From: VRUE01 sp963822295
Lineage (GTDB): Bacteria > Actinomycetota > Thermoleophilia > Solirubrobacterales > 70-9
Length of the DNA: 64,000 nucleotides
Assembly (NCBI GenBank): GCA_963822295.1
Contig: CAWGHD010000002.1
Span: 434,001 to 498,000, forward strand
Reading direction: 5' to 3'
Shown: positions 39,479-48,713 of the stretch, piece by piece
How the letters are laid out: each line of letters starts with the position of its first letter
Numbering within the stretch: the first letter of the stretch is position 1
Translations under genes and position numbers: made by a program
Notes under the pieces: generated by a model
The model's database searches: none
What the model was told of the DNA's origin: nothing
Seen by the model: only the letters and a program-made list of their open reading frames with translations

Positions 39479-41374
39479 TCAGGCGTCCTCGCGGACGCCG
39501 CCCATCTCGGTGAAGACCGCGGTCAGCCCGTCGCCGTCGCGCTGCTCGTCGGCGATCACGTGGGAGACGGCGTTGATCAGCGCCAGGTGGGTGAAGGCCT
39601 GGGGGAAGTTGCCGAGGTGGCGGCCGGTCGGGGGGTCGAGCTCCTCGGCGTAGAGGTCGAGCCAGCCGGATGACTCGAGCAGCCGCTCGCAGAGCACCCG
39701 CGCCCGGCGCTGCTCGCCGATCTCCGAGAGCGCCGAGACCATCCAGAAGGAGCAGATCAGGAAGGTCCCCTCCTCGCCGCGCAGGCCGTCGTCGGTCTCC
39801 TCGACGCGGTAGCGGAGGACGAGGCCGTGTTCGGTGAGCCCCTCGCGGATCGCCTCGACGGTGGCGCGCACGCGCGGGTCATCGGGGGGCAGGAAGCGGA
39901 CCAGCGGGATCAGCAGGGTCGAGGCGTCGAGCGCGTCGGTCTCGTAGTGCTGGCGGAAGACGCCGTCGCGGACGCCGCGCTCGAGGACCTCGGCATGGAC
40001 CTCGTCGGCGATCCCCTGCCAGCGCTCGGCGATCTCGTCGAGTCCCGCCCAGCGCGCCAGGCGCGCGCCGCGGTCCACCGCGACCCAGATCATCAGCTTC
40101 GAGGAGACGTAGTGCTTGGGCTCGCCGCGCGCCTCCCAGATCCCCTGGTCCGGATCGGGCCAGGCGGCGATCGCGGCTTCCACCTGTTCGGCGATCAGTT
40201 TGCGGTCGGCCGGCGTCCCGGTGCCTCGCAGCGCCTTTTCATGCAGGTAGATCGAGTCGAGCAGCGCGCCCCAGACATCGTGCTGGCGCTGGTCGTAGGC
40301 GCCGTTGCCGATTCGCACCGGGCGGGCGCCGCCGTAGCCGCCGAGGTGGTCCAGCGTCTTCTCGTCGAGTCGCTTCTCGCCGCCGATCCCGTACATGATC
40401 TGCAGACGGGGGTCCTCGCGGCAGATGTCGAGGATGAAGCGCATGAAGTCGCGCGCCTCCTGGTCGAAGCCGAGCGTGTGCAGCGCCCAGAGGCTGAAGG
40501 TCGCGTCGCGGATCCAGCTGTAGCGGTAGTCCCAGTTGCGTTCGCCGCCCGGGGTCTCCGGCAGCGAGGTCGTCGGCGCGGCGACGATCGCCCCGGTCGG
40601 TGTGTAGGTCAGCCCCTTGAGGACGAGCGCCGAGCGCTGCAGGTGGACCCGCCAGGGGTGGTCGGGGAACTCGCCGCCGCGCAGCCAGCTGCGCCAGAAC
40701 TCTTCGGTCGAGTCGAGTCGCTCGAGCGCCTCGGGCGCGCTGCGCGGGCCGCCCAGCTCGCCCTCGCCCCAGGTCACCGCGCAGAAGCCGGTTTCGTTCT
40801 CGCGCAGGTGCATGGTGCCGCGGGCCGCGGTCTCGGAAACCGAGAGCTCCATGTCGGTGGTCAGCAGCAGCCTCGTCCCGTCGCCGCCCTCGGCGACCGC
40901 TTCGCCCAGCTCGCCGCCGCTCCAGCGGGCCGCTTCGGCGCCGTAGCCGAAGCGCGGCCGGCACTCCATGTCGAGGGTCACCTCGCCGTCGATGCAGGTC
41001 ATCGTCCGCAGCAGCGAGCAGTCGGACTCGTGTTCGGTGCGCGGCCGGCTGCGCCCGTCCCCGTCGGGGATCCACTCGCCGATCGTCAGCGCGTCGTGGA
41101 CCACGACCCAGCCGGTGTCGGAGACCCAGGTCGTCTCGATCACCAGGGTGCCGGGCTCGTAGCGGCGGCTGATCGGGACGATGACGTCGCGCGGCCCGAG
41201 GCTGAAGTGGCCGGCGTCGCGGTCGAGCAGCGCCCCGAAGGCGCTCGGCGCGTCGAAGCGCGGGAGGCAGAGCCACTCGACCGAGCCCGAGTAGGAGACG
41301 AGCGCGGCGGTGTGGCAATCGGAGAGGAAGCCGTAGCTGCCGATCGGCGGAAAGCGGTTGTCGGCGGCACCCAC
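39479..41374 (-). CDS. Glycoside hydrolase family 15 (glucoamylase/trehalase type)
   Basis: A GH15 enzyme of about 631 residues. The N-terminal beta-sandwich begins FPPIGSYGFLSDCHTAALVSYSGSVEWLCLPRFD. The (alpha/alpha)6 barrel has the general acid/base motifs ERNWDYRYSWIRDATF and YLHEKAL, and EEGTFLICSFWM near the C-terminus with the second catalytic Glu. Actinobacterial relatives include acid trehalases and oligosaccharide glucoamylases; which one cannot be told. No signal peptide, so cytoplasmic. GTG 41374 is chosen; GTG 41395 is also possible but is only one base from the divergent ctaG start. Confidence 0.88.
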   Translation of the reverse strand: MGAADNRFPPIGSYGFLSDCHTAALVSYSGSVEWLCLPRFDAPSAFGALLDRDAGHFSLGPRDVIVPISRRYEPGTLVIETTWVSDTGWVVVHDALTIGEWIPDGDGRSRPRTEHESDCSLLRTMTCIDGEVTLDMECRPRFGYGAEAARWSGGELGEAVAEGGDGTRLLLTTDMELSVSETAARGTMHLRENETGFCAVTWGEGELGGPRSAPEALERLDSTEEFWRSWLRGGEFPDHPWRVHLQRSALVLKGLTYTPTGAIVAAPTTSLPETPGGERNWDYRYSWIRDATFSLWALHTLGFDQEARDFMRFILDICREDPRLQIMYGIGGEKRLDEKTLDHLGGYGGARPVRIGNGAYDQRQHDVWGALLDSIYLHEKALRGTGTPADRKLIAEQVEAAIAAWPDPDQGIWEARGEPKHYVSSKLMIWVAVDRGARLARWAGLDEIAERWQGIADEVHAEVLERGVRDGVFRQHYETDALDASTLLIPLVRFLPPDDPRVRATVEAIREGLTEHGLVLRYRVEETDDGLRGEEGTFLICSFWMVSALSEIGEQRRARVLCERLLESSGWLDLYAEELDPPTGRHLGNFPQAFTHLALINAVSHVIADEQRDGDGLTAVFTEMGGVREDA

Positions 41375-41396
41375 GAGTGGCTGCCAAGCTACCACC

Positions 41397-42290
41397 GTGA
41401 GCCCCTCCTTCGCGCACGTCGCGGGCGCCTTCGTCCCGCTCGAGGTGATCCCGATCACCGTCGCCGCCGTCCTCTACTGGCACCGGGCGATGGTCCTCTC
41501 ATGGGATGGCCGCGGGGTGCCCGCCTGGCGCCAGGCGGGCTTCGGCGGCGGCCTGGCGCTGATCGCGATCGCCCTCTTCAGCCCGATCGGGCACATCTCC
41601 GAGGAGCTCGTGATCGCGCACATGGGCGAGCACCTGCTGATCGGCGACATCGCGACCCTGCTCCTCGTCCTCGGCCTGACCAAATCCCTGCTGCAGCCGA
41701 TCCTCTCGGTCCGCCTCTTCAGCCGCCTCCAGGTCCTCGCCCACCCGGCCGTGGCGCTGCCGCTGTGGGCCATCAACCTCTTCGTCTGGCACATTCCGGC
41801 GCTCTACCAGGACGCCTACGGGACGGCGCCCGTGCACGCCCTCGAGCACGCGACCTTCCTCTTCTTCGGCTGCCTGATGTGGATGCCGGTGTTCGGGCCG
41901 CTGCCGAAGCCCGCCTGGTTCACGGCGGGCTGGAAGGTCGGCTACGTGATCGCGGTGCGCTTCACCGGGGCGATCCTCGGCAACGTCCTGATGTGGTCGG
42001 GGACCGTCCTCTACCCGGTCTACGCCGCGGGGGAGGCCTACTGGAACATCTCGCCGCAGGCCGACCAGAGCACGGCGGGCGCGATCATGATGATCGAGGG
42101 AACCTTCGTCGCCCTCGGGGTCCTCGCCTGGGTCTTCTTCGAGGTCGCCCGCGAAGGGATCGAGAAGCAGCGCCTGCTCGACCTCGCCCAGGAGCGCGGG
42201 GTTGAGCTCGACGAGCGCCGCGCCCGGCGGGCGGTGGCGGCCGGCCACGGGTCGCTGCTGGAGGAGCGGATTGAACGCGACCACGAATAG
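41397..42290 (+). CDS. ctaG: Cytochrome c oxidase assembly protein, CtaG (caa3) type
   Basis: A 297-residue membrane protein with seven to eight helices and the CtaG family pattern: YWHRAMVLSWDG, SEELVIAHMGEHLLIGDIATLL, LFVWHIPALYQDA, HALEHATFLFFGCLMWMPVFGP. Conserved His residues are thought to take part in copper delivery to cytochrome c oxidase. The charged C-terminus is cytoplasmic. GTG 41397 begins where homology begins. Its promoter must lie within the divergent GH15 5' region. It overlaps the next gene by 20 bp. Confidence 0.85.
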   Translation: MSPSFAHVAGAFVPLEVIPITVAAVLYWHRAMVLSWDGRGVPAWRQAGFGGGLALIAIALFSPIGHISEELVIAHMGEHLLIGDIATLLLVLGLTKSLLQPILSVRLFSRLQVLAHPAVALPLWAINLFVWHIPALYQDAYGTAPVHALEHATFLFFGCLMWMPVFGPLPKPAWFTAGWKVGYVIAVRFTGAILGNVLMWSGTVLYPVYAAGEAYWNISPQADQSTAGAIMMIEGTFVALGVLAWVFFEVAREGIEKQRLLDLAQERGVELDERRARRAVAAGHGSLLEERIERDHE

Positions 42291-43767
42291 GGGGCTGCTG
42301 GCGGTCCTGGTCTTCGTCGTCGGCGCCGCCAGCCTCGGCTCGGAGATCGCGGCGGCGCGGCTCCTGGCTCCGTATTTCGGCTCCTCCACGGTGGTCTGGG
42401 CGAACACGATCGGGGTCGTCCTCGTCGCCCTCTCGATCGGGTACTGGTTCGGGGGGCGCTACGCCGACCGCCACCCCCGCATGGACCGGCTCTGCCTCGT
42501 CGTCCTCGCGGCATCGGTCCTGATCGCCGCCGTCCCCTTCGCCTCGCGGCCGTTCCTGAGCTTCTCGGTGGACGCCTTCGACACGGTGTCGGTGGGCGGC
42601 TTCGCCGGCTCCCTGTTCGGCGTCCTGGTGCTGGTCGCGGCCCCGGTCATCCTGCTCGGCGCCGCCGCGCCCTGGGCCGTGCGGCTGGCGGTCGCAGACC
42701 CCGATCGCTCCGGCGAGGTGGTCGGGCGGCTCTACGCGATCTCGACCGCCGGCTCGCTCTGCGGGACGATGCTCGCCGCCCTGGTCCTGATCCCGCTGCT
42801 CGGCACCCAGCGCACCTTCCTGGTCTTCGCCCTCGCCCTGGCGCTGGTCGCCGCCGCCGGCGTCGGCTGGCGCTTCGCCGCGGTGCCGGCGGCGCTGGCG
42901 CTGGCGATCGCGCTGCCGGTGGGGACGATCAAGGCCGCCGACACCGGCCGCGTCCTCTACGAGGCGGAGACGCTCCACCAGTACGCGCGCGTCGTCGAAC
43001 GCGACGACGGCTCGCGCGCCCTCGAGCTCAACGAGGGCCAGGCGGTCCACTCGCTCTACCGGCCGGGCACCTACCTGACCGGCGACTACTGGGACGGCCA
43101 TCTCGTGCTCGGCTTCGCCTCGCGGGAGGAGGAGCCGCGGCGGATCGCGATCCTCGGCAACGCGGCGGGCACCGTGGCCCGCGCCTTCGGCCACTATTTC
43201 CCGCGGACCGCGGTCGACGCGGTCGAGATCGACGGCGAGCTGACTGAGCTCGGCCGCCGCTTCTTCGACCTTCGCAACCGGCGGATGACGACCTTCGCCG
43301 AGGACGCCAGGCCCTGGCTCGAGCGCTCCTCCGGCGGCTACGACGCGATCATGGTCGACGCATACAGGCAGCCGTACATCCCCTTCTACCTGACGACGCG
43401 GGAGTTCTTCGAGCTGGCCGCCGAGCGCCTCGCCCCCGGGGGCGTCGTCATCGTCAACGTCGGCCATCCGGAGGACAGCGACGAGCTCGAGCGGGTCCTC
43501 GGCAGGACGATGGCCACCGCCTTCCCGCGCGTCCTGCGCTACCCGATCGAGCCGACCAACACCCTGCTACTCGGCGGCGACGGGGCGCTCTCCGACGCTC
43601 GCCTGCGCCGTCGCGCCGGCTCGCTCCCCGCCGATCTACGCCCGCTGGCGCTCGAGGCCGCCGCGGGCCTGCGCTCGCGCCTGTCGGGGGGCGAGGTCTA
43701 CACCGACGACCACGCCCCGGTCGAGTGGCTGGTCGACAGCTCCCTGCTGGAATACGCGAATGAATAG
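42271..43767 (+). CDS. Membrane-bound spermidine synthase-like fused protein
   Basis: A 498-residue protein. TTG 42271 is chosen (GAGGAG 4 bases upstream, overlapping ctaG). The N-terminal half has six to seven helices (LVFVVGAASLGSEIAAARLLAPYFG is the usual first motif). The C-terminal half is a spermidine-synthase/SAM fold: RRIAILGNAAGTVARAF, TAVDAVEIDGELTELGRRFFDL, YDAIMVDAYRQPYIPFYLTT. Such fusions are widespread and of unproven substrate; the aminopropyl or methyl donor pocket appears intact. Located in the inner membrane. Confidence 0.8.
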   Translation: MNATTNRGLLAVLVFVVGAASLGSEIAAARLLAPYFGSSTVVWANTIGVVLVALSIGYWFGGRYADRHPRMDRLCLVVLAASVLIAAVPFASRPFLSFSVDAFDTVSVGGFAGSLFGVLVLVAAPVILLGAAAPWAVRLAVADPDRSGEVVGRLYAISTAGSLCGTMLAALVLIPLLGTQRTFLVFALALALVAAAGVGWRFAAVPAALALAIALPVGTIKAADTGRVLYEAETLHQYARVVERDDGSRALELNEGQAVHSLYRPGTYLTGDYWDGHLVLGFASREEEPRRIAILGNAAGTVARAFGHYFPRTAVDAVEIDGELTELGRRFFDLRNRRMTTFAEDARPWLERSSGGYDAIMVDAYRQPYIPFYLTTREFFELAAERLAPGGVVIVNVGHPEDSDELERVLGRTMATAFPRVLRYPIEPTNTLLLGGDGALSDARLRRRAGSLPADLRPLALEAAAGLRSRLSGGEVYTDDHAPVEWLVDSSLLEYANE

Positions 43768-43867
43768 GGCCAGGGCATGGCTGGTGACGGGCCCCGTCGG
43801 GCGCAGCCTGGCCTTCGCGATCGACTTCGGCGTCGCCCTGCGCAGGGGCCTCCTGCGGCGTCGCTAG
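43760..43867 (+). CDS. Very small basic protein
   Basis: A 35-residue frame, MNRARAWLVTGPVGRSLAFAIDFG..., ending LLRRR, overlapping the stop of the previous gene. The WLVTGPVG start recalls a small protein seen at comparable places in related actinobacteria, though usually with a different tail. One hydrophobic stretch could sit at the membrane. Confidence 0.4.
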   Translation: MNRARAWLVTGPVGRSLAFAIDFGVALRRGLLRRR

Positions 43868-43892
43868 CGCCGATTCTCTAGGGTCAACGGCG

Positions 43893-45276
43893 ATGGAGAC
43901 GACGGTCAAAGAGCTGCCCGGGTCCAGGGTCGAGGTCCAGGTCGAGGTCCCCGCCGAGGAGGTCGGCAAGGGCGTCAGCCGCGCCGCCCGCACCCTGGCA
44001 CGGGAGATGCGGACTGCCCGGCTTCCGCAAGGGCAAGGCGCCGCCGTCGCTGGTGATCCAGCGCCTCGGCTTCCCGCCGGTGCTCGAGGAGGCGATCCGC
44101 GACTCGCTGCCCGGTTGGTACGAACGGGCGCTGCTCGGCTCCGGCGTGATCCCGGTCGGCGACCCGAGCGTGGAGATCGTCGAGACGCCGGAGGCGGAGG
44201 GCGAGCCGCTCTCCTTCAAGTTCGAGATCGGCGTTCGGCCGAAGGCCGAGCTGGGGGACTACAGGGGCCTCGAGGTCGGCAGGGCCGAGCCCGAGGTCCC
44301 GGAGGACATCGTCGATCGCGAGATCGACCGGATCCGCGAGGGCTTCGCCAGGCTCGAGCCGGTCGAGCGCGCGGCCGCCGAGGGCGACTCGCTGCTGATC
44401 GACTTCGAGGGCATGCTCGACGGCAAGGCATTCGAGGGCGGGGCGGCCAACGACTACCTGCTCGAGCTGGGCAGCGGCCGCCTGATCGAGGGCTTCGAGG
44501 AGCAGCTGACCGGCGCCAAGGCCGGCGACGAGCGCAGGGTCGAGGTCACCTTCCCCGACGACTACCAGGCCGAGCAGCTCGCCGGCGAGGACGCGGTCTT
44601 CACGGTCAAGGTCAAGGAGGTGCGGGAAAAGGTGCTTCCCGATCTCGACGACGACTTCGCCTCCGAGGCCTCCGAGTTCGACTCCATGCAAGAGCTTCGA
44701 AATGACATAACCCTGCGCCTCGGTGAGGCTGTCGGAGAACGCATCGAGCAGGACTTCCGCGTGGCGGCGATCGACGCCGCGGTCGACGGGGCCAGGGTGG
44801 AGATGCCCGACCAGCTCGCCGCCGCGCGGGCGGGCGAGCGCTGCGACCGGCTCGAGCGCCAGCTCGCGCAGCGGGGCATGGACCCGGCCGCCTACTTCCA
44901 GATGCAGGGCAAAACGCGTGAGGAGGTCCTCGAGGAAGCGAAGCCCGACGCCGAACGCGAGCTCAAGCGCGAGGCGGTGCTGGCGGCGATCGCGGAGAAG
45001 GAGGGGATCGAGGTCTCCGACGAGGAGCTGGTCGAGGCCCTCGCCCACACCGCCGAACACGAGCGGATCACAGCGGAGAAGCTGCTCGAGAAGCTGCGCG
45101 CCGACGGCCGCGACGCGATGGTCGCCGAGGACATCCGGGTGCGCAAGGCGATCGACCTCGTCGCCGAGTCCGCCAAGCCGATCCCGCTCGGCCAGGCGGA
45201 GGCGCGCGAGCAGCTCTGGACCCCCGAGAAGGAGCGCGACGCCGCCGGGGGCCTCTGGACGCCTGAGAGCGGCTAG
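43893..45276 (+). pseudogene. tig: Trigger factor, one-base frameshift near codon 41
   Basis: Ribosome-bound chaperone and peptidyl-prolyl isomerase. ATG 43893 starts METTVKELPGSRVEVQVEVP (ribosome-binding domain). After REMR the frame shifts by one extra base at about 44013-44014. In the next frame the signature PGFRKGKAPPSLVIQRLGF continues, followed by the FKBP-like domain (EGDSLLIDFEGMLDGKAFEG) and the C-terminal chaperone domain to 45276. The total would be about 460 residues, normal for the family. Everything except the single base is intact, so a sequence error or very recent mutation is likely. The ClpP and ClpX genes follow within 4 kb, the usual neighbourhood. Confidence 0.88.
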
Positions 45277-45339
45277 CCGTTCGTCTGGATCGGGGCTTGC
45301 ATCTTTGGGCGGCTCGCGCCGCCCGCCGATAGATGCCGG

Positions 45340-46590
45340 ATGAAGCTGCCGACCCAGATCCTGGCCGAACGCCCGCGCCTCGCGCTGGCGCTCGCCGCCG
45401 TCCTCTTCCCGGCGATCTTCATCCTGCGCCTGATCGCGCCCGAGGCGGGCGACGGCGTCACCTTCCTCTACGTCCTGCCGGTTGTCCTCGTCGCGGTCGC
45501 CTACGGCGGCGGCTGGGGCGTCGCCGCGGCCGGTTTCGCCTATGTCCTCTCGACCGTCTGGGTGCTGATCGAGGACGTCCCGGTCAGCGCCTTCGGCTAC
45601 GTGGTCAGGGCCGTCGTCTTCGCCTTCGTCGGCTTCCTCGTCGGCCGGTTCGCAACGCAGCTGCGCCGACTCGAGACGGACAGCGCCCGCCACTTCAACC
45701 TCTCCCTGGACATGATCTGCATCGCCGGCACCGACGGCTTCTTCAGGTGCGTCAACCCCGCCTTCGAACGAACCCTCGGCTTCACGCAGGAGGAGCTCCT
45801 CGGCCGTCCTTTCGCCGACTTCGTCCACCCCGACGACCGCGAGCGCACCGAAGCCGAGGCGGCCGCGATCCCCGACGGCGACGGCACGGTCCATTTCCAG
45901 AACCGCTGGTTCGACAAGGAGGGCGAGGTGCACTGGATCGAGTGGAGCTCGGCGATGTTCCCCGAGGAGGACCTGATCTACGCCGTCGCCCGCGACGTGA
46001 CCGACCGCAAGGAGCTCGAGCTGGAGCTCGAAAAGCTCTCCCAGCGCGATCCCCTGACCGGTGTCTACAACCGCCGCCGCTTCGACGAGGAGCTGAGCGA
46101 GCGGCTGCTCGAGGCGAGCCGCGACGAGCGCGGCGGGGCGCTGCTGCTGATCGATCTCGACCGCTTCAAGCGGATCAACGACGAGCTCGGGCACGCGGCC
46201 GGCGACCTGGCGCTGCGCGAAGTCGCGCGGGTGCTCGATGAGAACACCCGCGGCAGCGACGCGATCGCCCGCGACGCCGACGGAATCGTCGCCCGGGTCG
46301 GCGGCGACGAGTTCGCCGTCCTGCTCAGCGACGTCGGCCCGGTCGAGGCGGCGGCGGTCGGCGAACGCCTTGTCGCGGCGCTCGAGGCAATCGACCTCGA
46401 GGTCGAAGGCGGCCCGATCCCGCTCGCGGTCAGCGTCGGCGTCGCCCCGTACGACGGCACGGAGAAGGTCGAGGCCGAGGAGCTGCTGGCGCTCGCCGAC
46501 AGGGCGATGTACGTGGTCAAGGCCGGCGGCGGCGGCGCCGCCCACGGGGCGGCTCTCGCGGGTGGCGGGCTCGGCGCCGAGCCCGCCTGA
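45340..46590 (+). CDS. Membrane PAS-GGDEF diguanylate cyclase
   Basis: A 416-residue signalling protein. The N-terminus has four to five membrane helices (LALALAAVLFPAIFILRLI, FLYVLPVVLVAVAYGGG, VVRAVVFAFVGFLVG). A PAS domain spans ~118-225 (LDMICIAGTDGFFRCVNPAFERTLGF). The GGDEF domain spans ~240-400 with an intact catalytic GGDEF at 321-325 in ARVGGDEFAVLL and the preceding DPLTGVYNRRRFDEEL. It should make cyclic di-GMP in response to a membrane or PAS signal. It lies between tig and clpP, an unusual interruption. Confidence 0.88.
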   Translation: MKLPTQILAERPRLALALAAVLFPAIFILRLIAPEAGDGVTFLYVLPVVLVAVAYGGGWGVAAAGFAYVLSTVWVLIEDVPVSAFGYVVRAVVFAFVGFLVGRFATQLRRLETDSARHFNLSLDMICIAGTDGFFRCVNPAFERTLGFTQEELLGRPFADFVHPDDRERTEAEAAAIPDGDGTVHFQNRWFDKEGEVHWIEWSSAMFPEEDLIYAVARDVTDRKELELELEKLSQRDPLTGVYNRRRFDEELSERLLEASRDERGGALLLIDLDRFKRINDELGHAAGDLALREVARVLDENTRGSDAIARDADGIVARVGGDEFAVLLSDVGPVEAAAVGERLVAALEAIDLEVEGGPIPLAVSVGVAPYDGTEKVEAEELLALADRAMYVVKAGGGGAAHGAALAGGGLGAEPA

Positions 46591-46612
46591 CGCCTTCTAT
46601 AGAGTGCGCGCC

Positions 46613-47197
46613 ATGAGCCCTCTGGTACCGATGGTGGTCGAGCAGACCTCGCGCGGCGAGCGCGCCTTCGACATCTACTCGCGCCTGCTCAGCGAGCGGA
46701 TCATCTTCCTCGGCACCCCGGTGACCGAGGACATCGCCAACCTGCTCGTCGCCCAGCTGATCCACCTCGAGTCCGAGGACCCGGACAAGGACATCAGCCT
46801 CTACGTCAACTCGCCCGGCGGCTCCGTCTACGCCGGCCTGGCGATCTACGACACGATGCAGTTCATCAAGCCCGACGTGCAGACGATCTGCGTCGGGATC
46901 GCGATGAGCATGGGGGCGCTGCTGCTGGCGGGGGGCGCGAAAGGGAAGCGGATGTCGCTGCCCAACTCGAAGATCCTCATCCACCAGGTGTCGTCCAGCT
47001 TCCAGGGTCAGGCGACCGACATCGAGATCCACGCCAAAGAGATCATCGACGTCCGCAAGCGCCTCGACGAGATCCTCGCCAAGCACACCGAGCAGCCCCT
47101 CGAGAAAGTCGCCAAAGACACCGAGCGCGACTACTTCATGAGCGCCGAGGAGGCCAAGACCTACGGCGTCGTCGATCGCGTGATCGAACACCACTGA
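46613..47197 (+). CDS. clpP: ATP-dependent Clp protease proteolytic subunit
   Basis: A 194-residue serine protease. Catalytic Ser99 sits in AMSMGALLLAG, His124 in KILIHQVSS, and the Asp in TERDYFMSAEEA. The conserved FLGTPVTEDIANL and YVNSPGGSVYAG strands are present. It forms a tetradecameric barrel that degrades proteins unfolded by ClpX (49324). ATG 46613, 22 bp after the cyclase gene. Its TGA overlaps an apparent CTG start of the following peptidase gene. Only one clpP is present here, whereas many actinobacteria carry two. Confidence 0.95.
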   Translation: MSPLVPMVVEQTSRGERAFDIYSRLLSERIIFLGTPVTEDIANLLVAQLIHLESEDPDKDISLYVNSPGGSVYAGLAIYDTMQFIKPDVQTICVGIAMSMGALLLAGGAKGKRMSLPNSKILIHQVSSSFQGQATDIEIHAKEIIDVRKRLDEILAKHTEQPLEKVAKDTERDYFMSAEEAKTYGVVDRVIEHH

Positions 47198-47694
47198 AGC
47201 GCCCCGCCCTTCTCGCTCTACTCCTCCTCGCGACCGCGACGCCTGCCCAGGCCGGAAACGGCGGCACCGAGTTCCATGACCACGTCTTTCCGGTCCGCGG
47301 CCCGCACGGGGTCCGCGGTGAGATCGGCGAGTTCGGGGCGCCGCGCAGCGGCGGCAGGGTGCACGAGGGCTTCGACGTCGTCGCCGCCTGCGGGACGCCG
47401 CTGGTCGCGGCCCGCGGCGGCCGGGTGCGGCGCGCCGGATACGATCCCGTCCTCTACGGCAACTACCTGCTGATCCACGGCCAGGGAGAGCGCCGCAGCT
47501 ACTTCTACTCGCACCTCGTGCGCCCCGCGGCGGTGAGTCGCGGCGAGCGCCTCTTCAGCGGCCAGCGCGTCGGCGCGGTCGGCGCCACCGGCAACGCCCG
47601 CACCGTCGGCTGCCACCTCCACTTCGAGATCTGGGTCGACGGCGACCCGATCGACCCGGGGCCGGCACTGGAGCGCTGGGACCGCCACAGCTGA
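47194..47694 (+). CDS. M23 family metallopeptidase, short
   Basis: A 166-residue exported peptidase. The frame directly after clpP encodes a textbook signal peptide KRPALLALLLLATATPAQA. The only start in position is a CTG whose last bases overlap the clpP stop (CTGA). The mature domain has HEGFD and HLHFE zinc motifs and the substrate-strand FPVRGPHGVRG. It would cut peptidoglycan peptides. Starting instead at GTG 47359 would remove the signal peptide and the first domain strand, so that start is rejected. Confidence 0.8.
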   Translation: MKRPALLALLLLATATPAQAGNGGTEFHDHVFPVRGPHGVRGEIGEFGAPRSGGRVHEGFDVVAACGTPLVAARGGRVRRAGYDPVLYGNYLLIHGQGERRSYFYSHLVRPAAVSRGERLFSGQRVGAVGATGNARTVGCHLHFEIWVDGDPIDPGPALERWDRHS

Positions 47695-47706
47695 GGGCTC
47701 TCAGCG

Positions 47707-47753
47707 GATCGCATCAACTTTGCCATGCATCGCATGGCGAACTTGATGCGATC
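47707..47753. repeat. REP-like palindromic element, copy 2 (intergenic)
   Basis: A 47-nt near-perfect palindrome: outer arms GATCGCATCAA/TTGATGCGATC (11 bp), one mismatch, inner stem GCCATGC-ATC-GCATGGC. It lies between convergent genes and shares its core with the copy at 30096-30140. Confidence 0.8.
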
Positions 47754-47758
47754 TTCGA

Positions 47759-48262
47759 CTACGCGCTCAGGACGCGACGGATGAAGTCGGACTTGGCCTC
47801 GGTGTAGGCGTCGCGATCGTCACGGTGGCGAACGGCGAGCTGCCGCTTCAGCGCCGCGTAGGCGGCCGCGAGCTCGGGATCGGCGCGGAGCGCATCGCGG
47901 AAGGCGACCTCGTCCTCGTAGCGGCTGCTGCCGGTCGGGACGACGTGGAGGTGGTGGGTGCGCCGCTCCGGGCCCGGCTTGCAGAACCAGTGCATCTGAT
48001 CGGCGAGATAGGGCGCGTAGAGGTATTCGAGCCCGGCGAGAGGCGCGAAGCACGCCCGCGAGCTCCGCAGGTCCTCGACGCCGACGAGGATGTCGATGAC
48101 CGGCTTCGCGTCCAGCCCCGGCACGGCCGTGCTGCCGACGTGGTGGATGCCACCGGTCACCCAGGGCGCGATCGCCTCGGCGAGCGCGGCGCGCTCGCGC
48201 TCGAAGGCCCCGGGCCAGGCGGGGTCGTGGGGGACGACCCGGATCGGCTCCTCAGAGGGCAC
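47759..48262 (-). CDS. GrpB/UPF0157 family protein (nucleotidyltransferase fold)
   Basis: A 167-residue protein: IRVVPHDPAWPGAFERERAAL, HHVGSTAVPGLDAKPVIDILVGV (the minimal nucleotidyltransferase GSTAVPGL...KPVIDI pattern), HHLHVVPTGS and a basic helical tail. Family members have an NTase-like fold; the biochemical role is unproven. ATG 48262 overlaps the GNAT gene by 11 bp, so the three leftward genes 49159-47759 form an operon. Confidence 0.85.
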   Translation of the reverse strand: MPSEEPIRVVPHDPAWPGAFERERAALAEAIAPWVTGGIHHVGSTAVPGLDAKPVIDILVGVEDLRSSRACFAPLAGLEYLYAPYLADQMHWFCKPGPERRTHHLHVVPTGSSRYEDEVAFRDALRADPELAAAYAALKRQLAVRHRDDRDAYTEAKSDFIRRVLSA

Positions 48263-48713
48263 GTTCGAACCAGAGGTCGGCTTTGACGTTGCCGTTGTAG
48301 TCGGCGACCTCGGCGTAGCCGGCCGAGCGGTAGAGGGCGACCGCGGCGGTCAGATAGGCGGAGGTGTCGAGGCGGACGGCGCGGCAGCCGTGCTCACCCG
48401 CGATCCGCTCGAGCTCGGCGAGCAGCCGCCCGGCGAGGCCGGCCCCGCGGTAGGGGGAGCGCACGTACATGCTCTTCACCTCGGCGATCGGCGTGTCGAG
48501 GTGCCGCACCCCGCCGATCGCCGCCGGGTCCCCGTTCTCCCGGGCGAGCAGCAGGACGCCGTCCGGCGGGTCCAGGTTCGCGGGCGGCCCCGCGGCGATT
48601 TCGGCCTCGATGTCGATCACGCCCGGGTCGAGCGGCCCGTCGGCCTCGCGGATGAAGTCCGCATAGAGGTCCAGCACCACCGGGTCGTCGCGACCGACCT
48701 CCTCCAGCGTCAT
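48252..48713 (-). CDS. GNAT family N-acetyltransferase
   Basis: A 153-residue acetyltransferase. ATG 48713 overlaps the preceding stop (ATGA). The acetyl-CoA loop is SPYRGAGLAGRLLAELE, preceded by strand IAEVKSMYV and followed by AVRLDTSAYLTAAVALYRSAGY. Substrate unknown. Confidence 0.85.
   Translation of the reverse strand: MTLEEVGRDDPVVLDLYADFIREADGPLDPGVIDIEAEIAAGPPANLDPPDGVLLLARENGDPAAIGGVRHLDTPIAEVKSMYVRSPYRGAGLAGRLLAELERIAGEHGCRAVRLDTSAYLTAAVALYRSAGYAEVADYNGNVKADLWFERAL

Noticed and set aside
43975..46545. Minus-strand 856-codon open frame opposite tig and the cyclase
   Set aside because: Antisense to two genes with clear domains; composition shows no motif or signal.
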